Part shown: piece after piece, positions 8,900 through 18,075 of the stretch
How the letters are laid out: each line of letters opens with the position of its first letter
Numbering within the stretch: the first letter of the stretch is position 1
Assembly (NCBI RefSeq): GCF_900445235.1
Contig: NZ_UFSM01000001.1
Span: 3,797,501-3,861,500 of the forward strand
Reading direction: 5' to 3'
Length of the DNA: 64,000 nucleotides
Source: Aminobacter aminovorans
GTDB taxonomy: Bacteria > Pseudomonadota > Alphaproteobacteria > Rhizobiales > Rhizobiaceae
Translations under genes and position numbers: made by a program
Notes under the pieces: generated by a model
What the model was told of the DNA's origin: nothing
Databases searched by the model: none
The model's input: only the letters and a program-made list of their open reading frames with translations

Positions 8900-9221
8900 C
8901 CATTCTACGCCGCTCGACCTCGCTTTTCACGCGCTCAGCGACCCGACCCGCCGTGCGGTGGTGTCGCGGCTGGCCGCGGGCGAGGTGCCGGTCAGCGCGC
9001 TCGCCGAACCCTTCGACATGGCGCTGCCCTCCTTCGCCCAGCATCTCAAGGTGCTGGAAGAGTGCGGGCTGATCGTCAGCGAAAAGCGCGGGCGCAGCCG
9101 CTGGTGCCGGCTGGTGCCGCAGCGTTTCGACGAGGCGGCGGACTGGATGGAAGCGGAGCGCCGGCGCTGGGCCGAGCGCCTGGATCGGCTGGAAACCTAT
9201 CTGGACAAGACGGAAGGATGA
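8892..9221 (+). CDS. ArsR-family transcriptional regulator
   Basis: A 109-residue winged-helix repressor beginning LDLAFHALSDPTRRAVVSRL, with recognition helix ALPSFAQHLKVLEECGLI and a wing SEKRGRSRWCRL. It lacks the CxC metal site of ArsR/SmtB, so it belongs to the subgroup that partners SRPBCC (AHSA1) proteins. The start lies inside a perfect palindrome, and its stop overlaps the next ATG (ATGA), so the two genes are translationally coupled. Likely autorepressed; ligand unknown. Confidence 0.9.
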   Translation: MPYHSTPLDLAFHALSDPTRRAVVSRLAAGEVPVSALAEPFDMALPSFAQHLKVLEECGLIVSEKRGRSRWCRLVPQRFDEAADWMEAERRRWAERLDRLETYLDKTEG

Positions 9222-9709
9222 AAAAGAACATGGAAAACCTGTTTGAAACCTGGTCGCTCGACCGCGAAATCGTGCTGGCCAAGCTGCTCGACCACCCGCG
9301 CGAAAAGGTCTTTGCCGCCTGGATGGACCCCAAGGCACTGGCCCAATGGTACGGGCCGGCCGGCCTCGCCATCGAGAGCCACGAAGCCGATATTCGCGCG
9401 GGCGGGGTCTGGCGCTTCGACATGGTCGGCGTCTTCGAGGGCAAGCAGCAGCGCTTCCCGAACTTGATGCGCTTTCTGGAGATCGTGCCGAACGAGCGCA
9501 TCGTGATGGACTACGGTACGCCCGCTTCAGAGGATCCCGACCGCTTCCGCGTCACGGTGACCTTCGACGAGCAGAGCGACGGCAAGACGGTGCTGACCAT
9601 GCGCCAGCTCCACCCCAGCGCCAAGCGGCGTCAGGAGGTCATCGGCTTCGGCGCGGTCGAATACGGGCTGCAGACGCTGGACGGCCTCGCCGCCTGGCTG
9701 GACGGCTGA
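9218..9709 (+). CDS. SRPBCC/AHSA1-domain protein
   Basis: A 163-residue START-like lipid- or ligand-binding fold of the AHSA1/CalC family. The signatures are VLAKLLDHPREKVFAAWMDP at the start, ALAQWYGP, then GGVWRFDM near residue 70. The second half carries a TVTFDEQSDGKTVLTMRQ strand pair and the terminal amphipathic helix. Such proteins encoded with an ArsR regulator are common in Actinobacteria and Rhizobiales; the enzymatic or sequestration role is undetermined. Translation is coupled to ArsR through a four-base overlap. Confidence 0.85.
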   Translation: MKKNMENLFETWSLDREIVLAKLLDHPREKVFAAWMDPKALAQWYGPAGLAIESHEADIRAGGVWRFDMVGVFEGKQQRFPNLMRFLEIVPNERIVMDYGTPASEDPDRFRVTVTFDEQSDGKTVLTMRQLHPSAKRRQEVIGFGAVEYGLQTLDGLAAWLDG

Positions 9710-9752
9710 GCCCTTGTCCGCTCTGCGCCGCGCGCCGGTGGCGACGGCGGAT

Positions 9753-9778
9753 GCGAGGTGATCCCGGCGTCACCTCGC
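9753..9778. terminator. Bidirectional hairpin between convergent SRPBCC and recQ genes
   Basis: GCGAGGTGA at 9753-9761 pairs perfectly with TCACCTCGC at 9770-9778 across an eight-base loop. It fills the short gap between convergent genes and can terminate in both directions, although there is no strong U-tract. Confidence 0.55.
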
Positions 9779-9782
9779 CTCG

Positions 9783-11582
9783 TCATTCGTATGCGGCGAT
9801 CACCTCGAGAAAGGCCGGGCCGTAGCGGTCGAGCTTGGCTTCGCCGACACCGGGCACGTTTGCCATATCAGCGCGTGACGCCGGTCTGGCTGCGGCCAGC
9901 TCGATCAACGTCTTGTCATGGAAGATGACATAGGGCGGCACGTTCTGTGCCCGCGCGATCTCGGTGCGTTTCCGCCTGAGCGCCTGGAACAGGTCCTGGT
10001 CCGCATCGCTGACAGCGGACTGGGCCGCGCTGCGTGCGACCTTGCCGCGCCTGGCCCGCGCCGGTGCCGGCACGCGCAGCATCAGCGTGGGCTTGTCGCG
10101 CAGGAATTCGCGGCCGGCGGGCGCAATCGACAGGCCACCATGGCCGGAAAGGTCGACGTCGACGAGGCGCAGCGCGATCAGCTGGCGCAGGATCGCCCGC
10201 CAGGTGCGGTTGTCATGTTCGGTGCCGATGCCGAAGGTGGAAATCCTGTCATGGCCGAACTGGGCGATGCGCTCGTTGTCGACGCCCAGAAGCACGTCGA
10301 CGACATAGGCCTGCCCAAAACGCTCGCCGGTGCGGTAGATGCATGACAGCGCCTTTTGCGCTGAAATGGCGCCGTCGAACAATTTGGGCGGCTCGGCACA
10401 GGTGTCGCAATTGCCGCACGGTTCGCACTCGTCGCCGAAATAGGACAACAGCACCTGGCGCCGGCAGCTTGCCGTCTCGGCCAGGCCCAATAGCGCATCG
10501 AGCTTCTGCCGCTCCATGCGCTTGCGCTGGTCGGGCGCGTCCGACTCCTCGATGAAGCGGCTGCGCAGGGCGATGTCGTCATAGCCATAGAGCATCAGCG
10601 TGTCGGACGGCAGGCCGTCGCGGCCGGCGCGACCGGTCTCCTGATAATAGGCCTCGATGCTGCCCGGCAGGTCGATATGGGCGACGAAGCGCACATCCGG
10701 CTTGTCGATGCCCATGCCGAAGGCAACGGTGGCGACCATGATCACCGCCTCGCCATGCTGGAAGCGCATCTGGTTGGCCTCGCGTGCCGCCTTGTCCATG
10801 CCGGCGTGATAGGCCAGCGCATCATAGCCGAGGCCCTTGAGCCAGGCGGCGGTTTCTTCGGTCCGGCGTTTCGACAGGCAATAGACGATGCCGCTCTCGC
10901 CCTCGTAGCGCTTGAGGAACTCCTTGAGTTGGGCGCGCGGATTGTCCTTTTCCTCGATGGCGTAGCGGATGTTGGGCCGGTCGAAACCGGCGATGAAGGC
11001 GTCGACCTCGTCGATTTCGAGATGCGACAGGATTTCCGCGCGCGTCGGCTCATCTGCGGTGGCGGTCAGCGCCATGCGCGGGGTGCCGGCAAAGCGCGAG
11101 ACGATGGCGTCGAGCTGGCGATAGGACGGACGGAAGTCGTGCCCCCACTGCGACAGGCAGTGCGCCTCGTCGATGGCGATCAGCGACAGCTTCACGCTCT
11201 CCAGCAGTTCCAGCACATCGGGCCGCAACAAGGTTTCAGGCGAGACATAGAGCAGGTCGAGCGCACCGGAACGGATATCGCGCCACAGCGCGCGGCGGTC
11301 GTCGGGCGACAGGTCGGAGTTCAGCCCGGCCGCCCGCACCCCTGCCTGCCTGAGTGCTGTCACCTGGTCGGCCATCAGTGCCAGCAGCGGCGAGACGACG
11401 AGCCCCATGCCCGGACGGACGATCGCGGGAATCTGGTAGCAGAGCGACTTGCCGCCGCCTGTCGGCATCAGCACGAAGGCATTGTTGCCGGCAATGACAT
11501 GCTCGACGATCCGCGCCTGCGGTCCCCTGAACGCATCATAGCCGTAGACGGTCTTGAGGATGTCGAGAGCGGTGGCGGTCAT
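9783..11582 (-). CDS. recQ: ATP-dependent DNA helicase RecQ
   Basis: A 599-residue 3'-5' SF2 helicase involved in recombination and repair. Walker A is TGGGKS at residues 41-46 and the DEAH box sits in IDEAHCLSQWGHDFRPSY near residue 137. The helicase C domain ends with YYQETGRAGRDGLPSDTLMLY. The RecQ zinc-binding domain contributes CRRQVLLSYFGDECEPCGNC and a further Cys near residue 390. A winged helix follows, and an HRDC domain occupies about the last 80 residues. Length and domain order match bacterial RecQ. The gene stands alone, converging on the SRPBCC gene. Confidence 0.97.
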   Translation of the reverse strand: MTATALDILKTVYGYDAFRGPQARIVEHVIAGNNAFVLMPTGGGKSLCYQIPAIVRPGMGLVVSPLLALMADQVTALRQAGVRAAGLNSDLSPDDRRALWRDIRSGALDLLYVSPETLLRPDVLELLESVKLSLIAIDEAHCLSQWGHDFRPSYRQLDAIVSRFAGTPRMALTATADEPTRAEILSHLEIDEVDAFIAGFDRPNIRYAIEEKDNPRAQLKEFLKRYEGESGIVYCLSKRRTEETAAWLKGLGYDALAYHAGMDKAAREANQMRFQHGEAVIMVATVAFGMGIDKPDVRFVAHIDLPGSIEAYYQETGRAGRDGLPSDTLMLYGYDDIALRSRFIEESDAPDQRKRMERQKLDALLGLAETASCRRQVLLSYFGDECEPCGNCDTCAEPPKLFDGAISAQKALSCIYRTGERFGQAYVVDVLLGVDNERIAQFGHDRISTFGIGTEHDNRTWRAILRQLIALRLVDVDLSGHGGLSIAPAGREFLRDKPTLMLRVPAPARARRGKVARSAAQSAVSDADQDLFQALRRKRTEIARAQNVPPYVIFHDKTLIELAAARPASRADMANVPGVGEAKLDRYGPAFLEVIAAYE

Positions 11583-12062
11583 CGGGCAGCACGGAGAATC
11601 ATCTTGACCTCGTTCATAGCAGCTTCGCCGCCCTGGCGATCACCGCTGCGCCTTTTTGTCGGTCTGCCTGCAAGAGCTCGCTCGGGACGACTCCTGCCCG
11701 CACAGGCACAGCCATTCCGCTCAGGAATGCCATTAGTCTCAGTGGCTATGCGCGACGTGTGCGCTGCAATGATAATGTCTCCTGACCCGAACTTTACCGA
11801 TGCAGCCAGATGCCAAAGACCCATAGACTGCTCGCCCTGAAGCGGATCTTCGCCGAATTGATCGGCGCCTGGACGCGCGGACAGTATCATCCGGAAAGGC
11901 ACTATATGCGTGGCCCCGGTCCAGCCACGCTGAGCAAGACGATGCCGCACAACACGCATCCTCGACATGGCGGGCGCCATCCCGAACAGGCGTAGCAGCA
12001 GCCGGTGATATCGAGGGCCTCCAGTTGGGTCCCGAGCAGCCATTTCATGAGAAGTATCGCGG
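11583..12062. other. 480-bp gap with no confident gene
   Basis: The region between the divergent recQ and TauE/SafE genes has no recognised gene. A 163-codon open frame on the minus strand (11579-12070) lacks family motifs, and its predicted protein is Arg/Gly-rich like a GC-driven shadow frame. Promoters for both flanking genes must lie here, but I see no clear dyad or terminator. Confidence 0.5.
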
Positions 12063-12989
12063 GTGGGCATTTATCTCCCGATTGCTGAGATGTCGGTCAA
12101 TGTGTTCGTGCTCCTTGCGATGGGTGCGGCGGTCGGCTTCCTGTCGGGCATGTTCGGGGTCGGCGGCGGTTTCCTGATCACGCCGCTTCTGATCTTCTAC
12201 AACATCCCGCCCGCCATCGCTGTCGCCACCGGCGCCAACCAGGTCATCGCCTCGTCCTTCTCCGGCGCGCTCGCCCATCTCAAGCGCGGCACGCTCGACT
12301 TCAAGCTCGGCACGGTGCTGCTTGTCGGTGGCATCGCCGGCTCGGCGGCCGGCGGCTTCGTCTTTGCGCTGCTGCGCGCTATCGGCCAGCTCGACCTGTT
12401 CATCTCTTTGCTCTACGTCGTTTTCCTCGGCACCGTCGGCGGGCTGATGCTGATCGAAAGCGTCAATGCGCTGCGCCTGACCAAGGGCGGCGTGCCGCCG
12501 GCCTTGAAGAAGTCGGGCCAGCACAACTGGATCCACCGCCTGCCCTTCAAGATGCGCTTCCGCACCTCGAAGCTGTTCGTCTCGGTCATCCCGGTGCTCG
12601 GCATCGGCGCCGGCATCGGCTTCCTCTCCGCCATCATGGGCGTCGGCGGCGGCTTCATCATGGTGCCGGCGCTGATCTACCTGCTCAAGGTGCCGACCAA
12701 CGTCGTCGTCGGCACCTCGTTGTTCCAGATCGTCGTCGTTTCGGCCTTCACCACCTTGGTGCACGCCTCGACCAACCAGACCGTCGACATCATCCTGGCG
12801 CTGGTGCTGATGGTCGGCGGCGTTGCCGGCGCCCAATACGGCGCCAAGGCCGGCCAGAAGCTGCGCGGCGAACAGCTGCGCGCGCTGCTCGCACTGCTGG
12901 TGCTTGCCGTTGCCTTGCGCCTCGGCTTCGACCTGTTCGTCAAGCCGCAGAACCTCTATTCGCTGACCGGCGTGAGCGGGCTTCTGTGA
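12063..12989 (+). CDS. TauE/SafE-family permease (sulfite/anion exporter type)
   Basis: A 308-residue integral membrane protein with two homologous halves, each carrying the family glycine-rich motif: GMFGVGGGFLITPLLIF near residue 30 and AIMGVGGGFIMVPALIYL near residue 195. About eight membrane segments are expected. Start is GTG at 12063, with GAGAAG about eight bases upstream; an internal ATG at 12090 is possible. Family members export sulfite, sulfoacetate or other small anions, or act in cysteine and metal metabolism. The next gene overlaps by one base and encodes the usual alphaproteobacterial partner. Substrate not inferable here. Confidence 0.88.
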   Translation: MGIYLPIAEMSVNVFVLLAMGAAVGFLSGMFGVGGGFLITPLLIFYNIPPAIAVATGANQVIASSFSGALAHLKRGTLDFKLGTVLLVGGIAGSAAGGFVFALLRAIGQLDLFISLLYVVFLGTVGGLMLIESVNALRLTKGGVPPALKKSGQHNWIHRLPFKMRFRTSKLFVSVIPVLGIGAGIGFLSAIMGVGGGFIMVPALIYLLKVPTNVVVGTSLFQIVVVSAFTTLVHASTNQTVDIILALVLMVGGVAGAQYGAKAGQKLRGEQLRALLALLVLAVALRLGFDLFVKPQNLYSLTGVSGLL

Positions 12990-13771
12990 TGCGGGTCGCG
13001 GCATGTCTCGCAGCCCTGATGCTGGCGGCAGCCCTTCCGGCCCGCGCCCAGGAGCCGGCGCATCCCGAAAGCATCCAGATCGGGCTCTCGACCGACCGCG
13101 TCGCCATCACCGCCGACTTCGCCGGTGCCGACCTCACCATCTTCGGGGCGCTCGAAAACGCCGACCCGCTGATCAACCGCCAGGGCCGCTACGACGTCTA
13201 TGTCGTGCTCGAGGGTCCGGCACGGCCGGTGGTGGTGCGGCGCAAGAGCCGCGTGCTCGGCATGTGGATCAACACCCAGTCCGAAACCTTCGTCAACGTG
13301 CCGATGTCCTATTCGGTGGCGACCACCCGCCAGCCGCAGGACATCACCGATCCCAACAACTACCGCCAGCTCTCGCTCGGCGCCAACAACATCTACATGG
13401 AGCCCGAGGACAAGCGCGACAGCCCGCTGACCATCCAGGAGTTCACCGACGCGCTGCGCGAGCGCAAGCTGGCGACCGGGCTCTACTCCGACAATATCGG
13501 CGGCGTGCAGTTCCTGTCGCAGAGCCTGTTCCGCGCCACGCTGCACCTTGCCCCCAACGTTCCGGTCGGCACCCACAAGGCGCGTGCCTTCCTGTTTCGC
13601 AACGGCATCTTCATCAAGGAAACCTCGGCCCAGCTGGCCATCGTGAAGTCGGGCTTCGAGCAGACCATCTTTCGCTTCGCCACCGACCACGGCTTCGGCT
13701 ACGGCCTCTTCGCCATCGGTCTCGCCATGCTCACCGGTTGGCTCGGCAGGATCATCTTCAGGAAGGATTGA
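12989..13771 (+). CDS. TIGR02186-family (Alph_Pro_TM) membrane-anchored protein
   Basis: A 260-residue protein with an N-terminal signal peptide (MRVAACLAALMLAAALPARA), an extracytoplasmic beta-rich domain and a C-terminal membrane helix near residues 234-254 (FGYGLFAIGLAMLTGWLGRI). The opening ESIQIGLSTDRVAITADFAG and its position directly after a TauE permease match the Alph_Pro_TM family. ATG at 12989 overlaps the permease stop (TGATG), so expression is coupled. It may be an accessory periplasmic subunit of the exporter. Molecular function unknown. Confidence 0.75.
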   Translation: MRVAACLAALMLAAALPARAQEPAHPESIQIGLSTDRVAITADFAGADLTIFGALENADPLINRQGRYDVYVVLEGPARPVVVRRKSRVLGMWINTQSETFVNVPMSYSVATTRQPQDITDPNNYRQLSLGANNIYMEPEDKRDSPLTIQEFTDALRERKLATGLYSDNIGGVQFLSQSLFRATLHLAPNVPVGTHKARAFLFRNGIFIKETSAQLAIVKSGFEQTIFRFATDHGFGYGLFAIGLAMLTGWLGRIIFRKD

Positions 13772-13989
13772 AGCGGGGCGTCGCAGGGATTGAGTGGCGT
13801 TGGACTGCAGCGAGCGGCCACCCGTCCTTCGTCATCCCAGAGGCTTGCCCCCGGAGATCCATGCCGTGAAACGGTGGCGAGGGCCTGCGGCGGTCAAAGA
13901 CTGGTCGATAGCATGGCGACGGCGGGGTGGGACATCAGGTCCGGCCCGCACCAGGCTTTCAGCCGGCACCGACGATGGCGGGATCGGCC

Positions 13990-14922
13990 CTAACCGTTGG
14001 CGCGGATGAAGGCTTCGATTTCGGCCCGCGTCGGCATAGAAGGGGCTGTGCCCGGCTTCTGCACCGAAAGTGCGGCCACCGCCGCGCCGAAGCGGACGGC
14101 ATCGACCGGGCTGCGGCCTTCGGCAATCGCAACGGCGAAGCCGCCGTTGAACGCGTCTCCCGCCCCCGTCGTGTCGACGACCTTGGTTACCTTGAAAGCC
14201 GGGACGAAATGCGTGCCGGCCTCGCCGTGCAGCAGCGCGCCCTTGGCGCCCAGTGTGATGAGCGCATTGCGGGCGCCACGCCTGACCAGGCTGGCTGCCG
14301 CCTGCAGCGCGCCCTCGTCCGTTGCCGTATCGATCCCGGTCAAAGTCGCGGCTTCGGTTTCGTTGGGGGTGACGTAATCGCAATTGACGTAGATGGCGTC
14401 GTCGACCGGCAGCGCGGGCGCCGGATTGAGGATGGTGGTGACGCCGTGGCTGCGTGCCAGGCGAAGGCCTTCGATGGCCGTCTCGATGGGCTGCTCGAAC
14501 TGGGTGACGAAGACCCTGGCGCCGCTGATCAGCCCTTCCGCGGCGCGGACATCGGCGGGGCTCAGATTGGCCGCAGCGCCGCTCTCGATGATGATCGCGT
14601 TGTCGCCTGTCTTCGAGGAGACGAAGATGAACGCCGCCCCCGTCGGGGCGACCTCGTCGATCAGCACGCGCGAGGTGTTCACCCCATCCCGTGACCAGGC
14701 CTGCATGGCCATGTCACCGAAAGAATCCTGCCCGACACGGGTGATCATGGCGGAACGCGCGCCGGCGCGTGCGGCTGCGATCACCTGGTTGGAGCCCTTG
14801 CCGCCGGGACCCATGGCAAAACCCTGGCCAAGCAGTGTCTCGCCGACAACCGGCAGCCGCTCGGCCTTGAAGGCCAGGTCGGCGACAAAGGTTCCAAGCA
14901 CGACGATATCGGCACGATCCAT
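13990..14922 (-). CDS. PfkB-family sugar kinase, ribokinase-like
   Basis: A 310-residue ribokinase-fold kinase. Motif 1 is GPGGKGSNQVIAAARAGA near residue 35. Motif 2 is DTTGAGDAFNGGFAVA near residue 245, with the anion hole GAGD and the catalytic Asp. ATG at 14922 has GGGAGA six bases upstream; the upstream ATG at 14937 is less well placed. It ends the deoC-ALDH16-deoxyribosyltransferase operon, so ribose or deoxyribose released from nucleosides is the probable substrate, yielding the 5-phosphate that DeoC cleaves if the sugar is deoxyribose. Ribokinase versus deoxyribokinase cannot be settled by reading. Confidence 0.87.
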   Translation of the reverse strand: MDRADIVVLGTFVADLAFKAERLPVVGETLLGQGFAMGPGGKGSNQVIAAARAGARSAMITRVGQDSFGDMAMQAWSRDGVNTSRVLIDEVAPTGAAFIFVSSKTGDNAIIIESGAAANLSPADVRAAEGLISGARVFVTQFEQPIETAIEGLRLARSHGVTTILNPAPALPVDDAIYVNCDYVTPNETEAATLTGIDTATDEGALQAAASLVRRGARNALITLGAKGALLHGEAGTHFVPAFKVTKVVDTTGAGDAFNGGFAVAIAEGRSPVDAVRFGAAVAALSVQKPGTAPSMPTRAEIEAFIRANG

Positions 14923-14951
14923 CACATTGTCTCCCATTCCGAACATGAAAA

Positions 14952-15518
14952 TCAGCGCGGGAACCTGGCCGCAGCCAGCCGCAGGCATTGCTCGAAGGCC
15001 TGATGGTCGGTGTACAGCGCCTCGGCCGCAACCTCGCGCGTGACGATCGTGCCGCCACGCGCCTCGATGCCGCCGTCGAGCATGAGATTGTCGATCATCT
15101 CGAAATCTTCGACGGCCAGTCCATCCGGCCCCCGCGGCCTGCCCTGCGCGTCGGCCTCGATGCGCCCGTCATAGAGCACAGCTACCCGAGCATAGTGATC
15201 GCCAACCGTGTTGGAAAACGCATAGGCGGGGCAGCCGCGGGCACACATGAAGCCGAGTTCGAATGCCGTACCGATATCCGCCGCGATGCCACGGAATGGC
15301 GTCAGATTGGCGATGATCATGTCCGCGCTCATCATCAGGCGTTCGTTGATCGAGCTGATGGCAAGCCCTTTCGCCCTTTTGGTATCGGTCGCCGGCACCT
15401 CGAGATCGCCGGGAGAGACCGGAACGAAGCCGTAGCGCCTGGTCAATTCGATCTTGCGATCAAGCACCTCGCGCGCATTAGGCAGAAAGACTTCGGGGCC
15501 GGCAAGATAGATTTTCAT
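14952..15518 (-). CDS. Nucleoside 2-deoxyribosyltransferase-family protein
   Basis: A 188-residue protein starting with the family signature MKIYLAGPEVFLP. The active-site region ADIGTAFELGFMCARG supplies the nucleophilic Glu (E87) and an acidic residue (D81). Family members cleave or transfer the deoxyribosyl group of 2'-deoxynucleosides; some relatives are plain N-hydrolases. At 188 residues it is longer than the ~160-residue Lactobacillus enzymes, with an insert near residues 115-140. It lies 114 bases downstream of ALDH16, separated by an octamer repeat array, and 29 bases upstream of the kinase. Its place with DeoC supports deoxynucleoside breakdown. Confidence 0.82.
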   Translation of the reverse strand: MKIYLAGPEVFLPNAREVLDRKIELTRRYGFVPVSPGDLEVPATDTKRAKGLAISSINERLMMSADMIIANLTPFRGIAADIGTAFELGFMCARGCPAYAFSNTVGDHYARVAVLYDGRIEADAQGRPRGPDGLAVEDFEMIDNLMLDGGIEARGGTIVTREVAAEALYTDHQAFEQCLRLAAARFPR

Positions 15519-15570
15519 GAATACGTGCTCTCGGACTGGACGTTGTTTGCGGAAGGCCCGGGGCCGCAGG

Positions 15571-15636
15571 GGAGTAAGGGAGTAAGGGAAGAAGATAACC
15601 CTATTCCCCTATTCCCCTATTCCCCTATTCCCCTAG
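15571..15636 (-). repeat. Octamer tandem array, G-quadruplex-capable on the mRNA strand
   Basis: On the plus strand CCC at 15599 is followed by four units of TATTCCCC to 15633, preceded at 15571-15590 by two GGGAGTAA-type octamers. On the transcribed minus strand this reads as four GGGG runs and one GGG run, each separated by AATA. The array begins at the ALDH16 stop codon (TAG at 15633-15635) and, because the unit is eight bases, places TAG in every frame. Confidence 0.8.
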
Positions 15637-18002
15637 TCGCCGTATGGGACCCAGACGTTCTTGATCTCGATGGCGCGGCGGAGGAAGGCTTCGCCCTGGG
15701 CGGTCGGCCAGTCGAGGCTGCGGCCGTGGCCGGTCCAGACGCGCTTGAGATTGCCCGTCGATTCAGCTTCCGCTTTGGCGCAGATCTCGGCTTCGGCAAC
15801 GACCCAGAGGCCGTCGACGTCGTCGTGCTTGGCAAGCACGGCTGTGAGTTCGGCGGTATGCCCGGTGACGATGTTGATCGCGCCTGCAGGGACATCTGAG
15901 TACTCGAGCACCTGGTAGAGGTCGGTGGCAACGAGCGGGGCAGTGGTCGAGGGCACCACGACCGTGGTGTTGCCCATGGCAAGTGCCGGAGCGATCAGCG
16001 AGATCAGGCCGAGCAGCGGGGCTTCGTCAGGGGCGACGATGCCGATCACGCCGACCGGTTCGTGCAGGGCAAGGGTGACTGTGCGTGCCGGCGGCTGGTG
16101 CACCCTGCCCTCGAACTTGTCGGCCATGCCGGCGTAGTAGAACAGCCGCTCGATCGAGGCTTCGACTTCTGCCTTGGCAGCCTTGTGGGCAGCACCGGTC
16201 AGTTCGACGATGCGGGCAGCGAACTCTTCCGTGCGGCCCGACAGGTTCTCGGCGAGGTAATAGAGCACCTGCGCCCGGTTGTAGGCGGTCGCCTCCGGCC
16301 AGGCCTTGCAGGCACGCGCCGCCGAGACCGCGTCGCGGATGTCCTTGCGGCTGCCCAAGCCGACCTCGCCCGCGAGTTTGCCCTTGGAAGTCAGAACCGG
16401 CAGCGAATAGTTGCCGTCGGGGCGCACCTGCTTGCCTGCGATGAACAGCTTTGCGGTGCGGTCGATGCCATGGCTTTCGCCATTGTCCCGCGCTGCCTGC
16501 CTGGGCGCCGTCGACGGCTTGATGACAGGGCCATGCGGCTCGCTCGGCGCCAGATATTCCTCCAGCCCCTCGCGCCCGCCCTCGCGGCCAAAGCCACTCT
16601 CGCGGTAGCCGCCGAAGCCACAGGCGGCATCGAACATGTTGGTGCCGTTGATCCAGACCACTCCGGCCTTGAGCTGCGGGGCGACATGCAAGGCGAGATT
16701 GACGTTCTCGCTCCACACCGAGGCGGCAAGGCCAAAACGGGTGTTGTTGGCAAGTTCGACCGCCTCCTCGGTGTTGCGGAAGCTCATGGTGGCGAGCACC
16801 GGACCGAACACCTCCTCCTGGGCGAGGATGTTGGCAGGTGCGACACCGGTCGCCAGCGTCGGCAGGTGATAATAGCCTTGTGATGGCACATCCTGGTCGG
16901 GCTGCCAGCAGACAGCACCTTGTCTTGCACCTTCCTCGACAAGGCGCCTGACGCGGTCGAGCTGGGTCTTGTCGACCAGCGGGCCGATGTCGGTGTTCTT
17001 GTCCAGGGGGGAACCAACGCGCAGCCGGCTCATCCGTGTCTTGACCTTGGCGATGAAGGCCTCGGCAACGCTCTCCTGCACCAGAAGCCGCGAGCCGGCG
17101 CAGCAGACCTGGCCCTGGTTGAACCAGATGCCGTCGACAAGCCCTTCGACGGCGCTGTCGAGATCGGCGTCCTCAAAGACGATGAAGGCCGACTTGCCGC
17201 CGAGTTCCAGCGACAGTTTCTTGCCCGAGCCGGCGGTTGCCTTGCGGATGATCTTGCCGACTTCCGACGAGCCGGTGAACGCGATCTTGTCGATGCCGGG
17301 GTGGTTGACGATCGCAACCCCTGTCTCGGGTCCGCCCTGGACGATGTTGACCACGCCCTTGGGCACACCTGCACGTTCGCAGATCTCGGCGAAGAGAATG
17401 GCCGTCAGCGGCGTGAACTCGGCCGGCTTCAGGACAACGGTGCAGCCGGTGGCAAGAGCGGGTGCGATCTTCCAGGCCAGCATCAAAAGCGGAAAGTTCC
17501 ACGGGATGATCTGGCCGACGACACCGGCTGCCTTGCGGCCAGGGAACTCCCGGTCGAGCGACTGGGCCCAGCCGGCATGGTGGATGAAGTGGCGGATCGC
17601 CAATGGCACGTCGATGTCGCGGCTCTCGCGGATCGGCTTGCCGTTGTCGAGGCTTTCCAGCACCGCAAACAGGCGCTGGTGGCGCTGCATGGCGCGGCCG
17701 ATGGCATAAAGCACCTTGGCCCGCTCATAACCCGAGGCAGCACTCCATTTGGGCAACGCCTTGCGCGCTGCTGCCACCGCCGTCTCGATGTCGGCGGCGG
17801 AGGCATCGGAGACCTTGGCCAGAAGCTTGCCATCAGAGGGATCGGATGTGTCGAAGCTCTTGCCGTCGATGCCGGCGCGCCAGTCGCCCGCGATGAACAG
17901 CGCCTTCGAGAAGTCGCGGGCCGCAAGCCAGGCATCGGCTTCGCTGCGGGCCTCGGGGGCTGGGGCATAATCCATGGCGTGGTATCGTTCGAGGATGTTC
18001 AT
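15633..18002 (-). CDS. ALDH16-type two-domain aldehyde dehydrogenase
   Basis: A 789-residue protein with two ALDH domains. The first, about residues 40-490, is complete: VVGQIIPWNFPLLM, TGSSEVGK, the general-base Glu in LELGG (E266) and the catalytic Cys in NQGQVCC (C300). The second begins near residue 510 and repeats the NAD-binding half (VIGIVAPDEAPLLG), but has no catalytic Cys segment and ends after only about 280 residues. This arrangement is characteristic of the ALDH16 family, whose second domain is a non-catalytic pseudo-domain. Downstream of deoC it probably oxidises acetaldehyde from deoxyribose-5-phosphate cleavage. The stop codon is embedded in an octamer repeat. Confidence 0.88.
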   Translation of the reverse strand: MNILERYHAMDYAPAPEARSEADAWLAARDFSKALFIAGDWRAGIDGKSFDTSDPSDGKLLAKVSDASAADIETAVAAARKALPKWSAASGYERAKVLYAIGRAMQRHQRLFAVLESLDNGKPIRESRDIDVPLAIRHFIHHAGWAQSLDREFPGRKAAGVVGQIIPWNFPLLMLAWKIAPALATGCTVVLKPAEFTPLTAILFAEICERAGVPKGVVNIVQGGPETGVAIVNHPGIDKIAFTGSSEVGKIIRKATAGSGKKLSLELGGKSAFIVFEDADLDSAVEGLVDGIWFNQGQVCCAGSRLLVQESVAEAFIAKVKTRMSRLRVGSPLDKNTDIGPLVDKTQLDRVRRLVEEGARQGAVCWQPDQDVPSQGYYHLPTLATGVAPANILAQEEVFGPVLATMSFRNTEEAVELANNTRFGLAASVWSENVNLALHVAPQLKAGVVWINGTNMFDAACGFGGYRESGFGREGGREGLEEYLAPSEPHGPVIKPSTAPRQAARDNGESHGIDRTAKLFIAGKQVRPDGNYSLPVLTSKGKLAGEVGLGSRKDIRDAVSAARACKAWPEATAYNRAQVLYYLAENLSGRTEEFAARIVELTGAAHKAAKAEVEASIERLFYYAGMADKFEGRVHQPPARTVTLALHEPVGVIGIVAPDEAPLLGLISLIAPALAMGNTTVVVPSTTAPLVATDLYQVLEYSDVPAGAINIVTGHTAELTAVLAKHDDVDGLWVVAEAEICAKAEAESTGNLKRVWTGHGRSLDWPTAQGEAFLRRAIEIKNVWVPYGD

Positions 18003-18075
18003 GAGGGGCTCCGGACTTTGCGGCGCGAGGATCGGGCGGGGGGCGCGAAGGAACGCGGCATGGCCAGGTCGCCCC

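Noticed and set aside
11579..12070. 163-codon minus-strand frame in the recQ-TauE gap
   Set aside because: No ribosome-binding site or family motif, Arg/Gly-rich composition; overlaps both neighbours' ends.
15571..15636. CRISPR array
   Set aside because: The repeat unit is only eight bases with no spacers or cas genes.
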